Assembly (NCBI GenBank): GCA_034696485.1
Contig: JAQIWT010001157.1
Location: 1-12,142, forward strand
Direction of reading: 5' to 3'
From: Isohypsibius dastychi
Taxonomy: Eukaryota; Tardigrada; Eutardigrada; Parachela; Isohypsibiidae
Length of the DNA: 12,142 nucleotides
Shown here one piece after another: positions 8,832 through 12,142 of the stretch (the stretch's first letter is position 1; the number at the start of each line of letters is the position of its first letter). The notes below the pieces were generated by a model, which was not told where the DNA came from, searched no databases, and saw only the letters and a list, made by a program, of their open reading frames with translations. The position numbers and the translations under genes were made by a program.

Positions 8832-8908
8832 AAACCGAACACCCGAACCGAACAGAAACTATGATCTTGGGATTTTTTGGGTGATTTTACCAAACCGACA
8901 ATCTTCGG
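8832..8908 (-). repeat. TTCGGG/TTCGGTT motif cluster
   Basis: On the minus strand this segment reads as several TTCGGTT, TTCGGG and TTTGGG words in close succession (8832-8853 and around 8890-8905). Similar words occur at 4382-4416 inside the MATH gene intron and at 767-774. It may be a fragment of a dispersed or low-complexity repeat family of this genome. Confidence 0.4.
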
Positions 8909-9177
8909 GAAACTCTGGTTGGGATTTTGGTGATTCTGAGGTTGTGAGCCATGCGTTGCTATGATGATTCTGAGCATCTGATTGTCCGGCTTTGTTCATA
9001 CGATCGAGAGCTTGAGTAGGGTGGTTTGTCATATCAATCATGTCACTATAATGCAGCAAGACGATTCTGAGCTTGTGAGCCGTGAGGTGGGATTCTTTAG
9101 TTTACTTTATGAATTCAAGAACTGCAATTCTGAGTTTGTAAGGTATGATAAGCCGATACGAAAATCATTTTTGTTTC

Positions 9178-11777
9178 TTACTGTCGCTTGATGAGGATGG
9201 ATGAAGGTGACCTTAGGACTTGTATTTTCATAGCTGTTTCGGTGTCCACTCCTTGTTCTTTACCCTCGAATTTTTGGGTACGTAAGCTTCGGAGATGCCG
9301 ATGCCGTCTTTTATTTCGGACTTCCAACGTAGAACCATTATCTGATTGGTTCCGTTCGATAATCCTGAAAGGATCGCTGCGATACAAATACCCATTGCCT
9401 TTTAGTTCCCATAACTCCCCTTCTTTGAATCCATGATCGGACAACCGGCTCTGACGAATATTGTCTACCATCGGTGTGTCGTCTACTCGGGTGAACGCGT
9501 GCTCCCGCCATGCCCCGAATACAGGACGATCAGCATCGAAATGGTGAACAGGAATGAGCAATTTACGTAAGTTCGGAAAACCAGCGAAATCCTTGTATGA
9601 GAATTCCAGTCCGGGTTCTTTGGAATAACAATTCACCTTTAATTCCAGTAGCTGCGGTAGTTCCAAACAACGGAGTAGCTCCTTGATGTAATATGGGTTT
9701 TTATAGTCTTTTTCACCTATGGTCAGCTTGACGATATGCGCCTGAATAGCAGACAAAGCGCTGGACACCCGAATCGCGAAATGTTCCATATCCGAAGCAG
9801 TTTCGCCGTTCCAATAATTCGCCGGAAATTCGCAGTTGATACTAAGGGCACAAGGATGTCCGTCAATGATCTGCGATAATTGTTTCAAGAATTGCCCGAC
9901 TTCTTCCCAGAGCTTAGACTCATAATGTGGATTAGCCACCAGCGTGATCACGATCAGTACATCGAAATCCAATAACGACGCGGTCAGCGATATGCATTGC
10001 ATTTCTCGAAACTTTGCAGTCCCTTCCTCGAAAAACGGGCTATAGTGGGCTAGTTTGCCCATCACATCTGACCAGTTAAACTTGGGCATCGGAAACACAG
10101 AGACGAATTTGGGTGAAAGCTGATGACGAGGATGACGCTCATGACTGTTCGCGTTGACACCGTCACGTCCCTGACGACTGCCATCAAATGTTGAGATGGG
10201 CATCAATTCCTTCACAGCTTTATCATCCACTTCGCATGTGCGCCCTCCAGTCACCTTTATGGAAACGTTTTTAAAAGTCAGGTCGCCAGAGGCAATGATC
10301 GTTAGGTTTTTTACGCTTGTGACGACGCCATCTGAGTTATTATCGCTGTGCATCAGTTTCTTCAAAACGTTATTATTCACTTCTAATGAGCCGCCCACAT
10401 CCACGTGTAGGCTCTGAAGCTTTGGACATAGTGGAGAACCGCTCCGAAAGGCGAGGACGCTACATTCTTCAAACTCTACCTTTTCCACGCTTGCGAAGAA
10501 ATCATGTGAATAAATACCGCTGGTCCAGTTAGCAAAGCCAGTGAACCAAACAGACTTAATTGAATCGGGTATGGTTGCGGAGTCAGTATCCGGGTATAGC
10601 ACAACAATGTAACTTTCTTTTGGGTACAGATTGCTTCCAATTATTGCGCGAAGCTCGCGAACATACTGTTCAGGAACAAGCTTAGAGCTCTGTAGGAGAA
10701 AAACTACATCACGATCCATCGCCCGTACATGGCAGAAATTCGTGGAGTGCATGAAGTGGGAGGAGAAAATTGATTTCAGGCCACAACGCTCTGCCGCATT
10801 ATGTGCTAAACAAGAGGACGCAAATTCTTCCAGGTCAAACTGCAACGTTTTGACAGCTGGAACGCCACCGGATAAAATATGACGCAAGTAGAGGTCGAAT
10901 TCATTAGGAGGAACACCACTAGATGCCATCACTGAGACTTCCTTCCCTAGGCTCGCTCCGAGTTGTTCCCCGTCGTTTCCAAGAATTATTCTACATTCAT
11001 TCTCGATTCCTGCCGCTATATCAAGAACAACACATCCTAAACTCCAAATATCAGTTCTGAAGCCCACTTTTTGATCGGACTCTCTGTTGGCGATTCTGGA
11101 TGCCATTTCGGGTGAGTAATACATGGGAGTTCCAATACAGAATTCGATACCAATCTCATCTATATTTCCTTTCCCAACAATGACGGATTCATCCAGATCA
11201 CATATTTTGACTGTGAGCATGCCATATTGTCCTTCAACAGCTAGAATATTCGCTGGTTTGAGATCACCATGAACAATTCCATTGGAATGGAGATACGAAA
11301 GACCAAGAACTACCTGTCCAATGGCCGTATATATTCCCAAACGACCAAGCGATCTCCAGACTTTTTCAAAATCAGCTGAAAAATGCCGTTTTGCCGAAAT
11401 ACAATAACAGATAAATAGTAATAATTCTCACCTGAACAGTATTCCATGACAATGCAGATCTTGCTGGTTTCCGTATCTGACGCCCGTGCCGTTTTGAAAA
11501 CTGTGTAGTATCTGAGGATGTTATCATGGCAAAGCTTCTCAAGATACCCGATTTGCTTGCTGTATTCCTCGAATTGTTTTTCAAATAAGTTGTCATCCAA
11601 ATTGCCATTCAACTGTTTAATAGCAAGGAATTCAGGTCCGTCAGGATGCGGCCATTCCACAACTCTCGCCTTCAACACAACCCCATTCCTGCACTTGGCA
11701 ATGCACTCCTCGACGGTATATATGAGCGTTCCTTCAACACCGTCGACCACGAAATTCTTATGCAGTACTAAATACAT
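9178..11777 (-). CDS. Divergent Ser/Thr protein kinase-like protein with unique C-terminal half
   Basis: Exon 1 is 11777-11432 and exon 2 is 11375-9178. The 56-nt phase-1 intron (donor CAG/GTGAGA, acceptor tttttcag) leaves an 847-aa protein. The start follows an in-frame TAG five codons upstream in the leader. The kinase domain covers about residues 15-325: AIK with K54, the hinge IVMEYCS (109-115), HGDLKPANI with D153, K155 and N158, DLD at 175-177, GTPMYYSPEM with SPE at 203-205, and TDIWSLG with D224. Catalytic Lys, Asp and Asn are kept, but the glycine-rich loop is missing (AKCRNGVVLKA), HRD is HGD, and the DFG Gly is Asp. The general style is STE/MEKK- or NEK-like. Residues 326-847 match no domain I know. 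They contain LRR-like strands and an internal repeat (EVNNNVLKKLM at about 447, EVDDKAVKELM at about 497), and end with a basic NKRRHRHLRSLR patch that may be a nuclear signal. Weak kinase or pseudokinase activity are both possible. Confidence 0.88.
11376..11431 (-). other. Intron of the kinase gene
   Basis: This 56-nt intron has a GTGAGA donor and tttttcag acceptor on the minus strand. Splicing joins MEYCS to DFEKVW, giving a continuous hinge to helix D of the kinase fold. Reading through instead runs off the conserved domain, which supports the intron. Confidence 0.85.
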
Positions 11778-12142
11778 TTTAAACTATTTGATGAAAGGAG
11801 CAAATGAGATCAGCAAGCTAGCGTTCACAATCTTTTACAACATGGCAAATTAAGGTCGTGTGACAGAAAGGGCGCTATCAATATTTGCACAGAGATAACG
11901 ATGTACTAACAAAAGGTAACGGAAAATAGTCACAAGACTATTTGTTCATACTTCATGGTGCAACCCGTGTGATGCCGAAGCCATGCATTCCGGGAAAGGT
12001 TATCGTCACCCACTGGACACCAGACTTTCGAAGTTACTTGAAAATTCTGCCGCCTTATCTACATACATTGCCGATCTCAAATAAGCGTGCTGCGCTTTAA
12101 CAAGCCTGATATCGACCAGTCAATCGGCTAAATGAGTGAAAG
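11778..12142. other. Upstream region of the kinase gene
   Basis: This region should contain the 5'UTR and promoter of the minus-strand kinase gene. No coding region or clear TATA box is recognised, and no second gene is seen up to the window end. Confidence 0.5.

Larger units (their letters stand above)
8660..9177. other. Convergent intergenic region with short repeats
   Basis: This lies between the 3' ends of copy 3 (plus) and the kinase gene (minus). It holds an 8-bp hairpin, a patch of TTCGGG-type motifs read on the minus strand, and a dispersed word gattctgag[gc]ttgtgagcc at 8932 and 9063 with shorter echoes at 8966 and 9127. The nearest AATAAA on the minus strand (TTTATT at 8732-8737) is about 440 nt beyond the kinase stop, so the kinase polyadenylation signal is unclear. 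No gene is seen. Confidence 0.5.

Noticed and set aside
9178-11340. Kinase gene starting inside exon 2 at 11340
   Set aside because: That start is a TTG codon in the middle of the kinase domain; the upstream exon supplies the N-lobe and joins in phase through a canonical 56-nt intron.
1-12142. Bacterial origin, operon or horizontally acquired cassette
   Set aside because: The genes are spliced with GT-AG introns, are widely spaced and belong to animal-type families; no prokaryotic signals were seen.

Overview
The window looks like nuclear DNA of a small-genome invertebrate animal. It holds spliced genes with canonical GT-AG introns, most of them 50-70 nt. The families are metazoan in style: a MATH/BACK protein related to SPOP, a divergent Ser/Thr kinase fused to an unrecognised C-terminal half, and four-pass membrane proteins. 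I see no bacterial operons, ribosome binding sites, rRNA, tRNA, CRISPR array or transposase. Compact introns plus lineage-specific MATH, kinase and tetraspan families would fit a tardigrade (Hypsibius-like) best. That is an inference from impression only; a nematode or other small ecdysozoan is possible.

Layout from left to right. Positions 1-797 hold nothing recognisable. At 798-2236 lies tetraspan copy 1: a conserved 5' block, two coding exons (1008-1164 and 1634-2130) and a polyadenylation signal. It is intact, 217 aa. After a spacer with a poly-C tract, 2705-5607 holds a gene of about eight exons encoding three consecutive MATH-like repeats and a C-terminal BACK-like segment, with no recognisable BTB domain between them. 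Its second repeat contains a reading-frame or splice-site discontinuity. A possible membrane-protein exon relic follows at 5741-5896. Tetraspan copy 2 (about 5974-6258) is a truncated, frameshifted exon-2 relic. A mostly empty stretch then carries a pentanucleotide microsatellite and one orphan exon candidate (7120-7229). Tetraspan copy 3 (7326-8659) keeps the whole architecture of copy 1, including the 5' block and intron, but is broken by one nonsense codon and one frameshift. On the minus strand, 11777-9178 encodes a two-exon, 847-aa kinase-like protein.

The main biological story is local gene birth and decay. A four-pass membrane protein gene was copied at DNA level (introns and promoter included) at least twice, and the copies are at different stages of loss. 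Next to it, a MATH-repeat protein appears to have grown by exon-level tandem duplication, because the intron inside each repeat sits at the same place and in the same phase. The kinase keeps most catalytic residues but has DLD for DFG, HGD for HRD and no glycine-rich loop, and its C-terminal ~520 residues contain an internal repeat. I found no convincing evidence of a functionally linked multi-gene system; the neighbours look like independent lineage-specific families.
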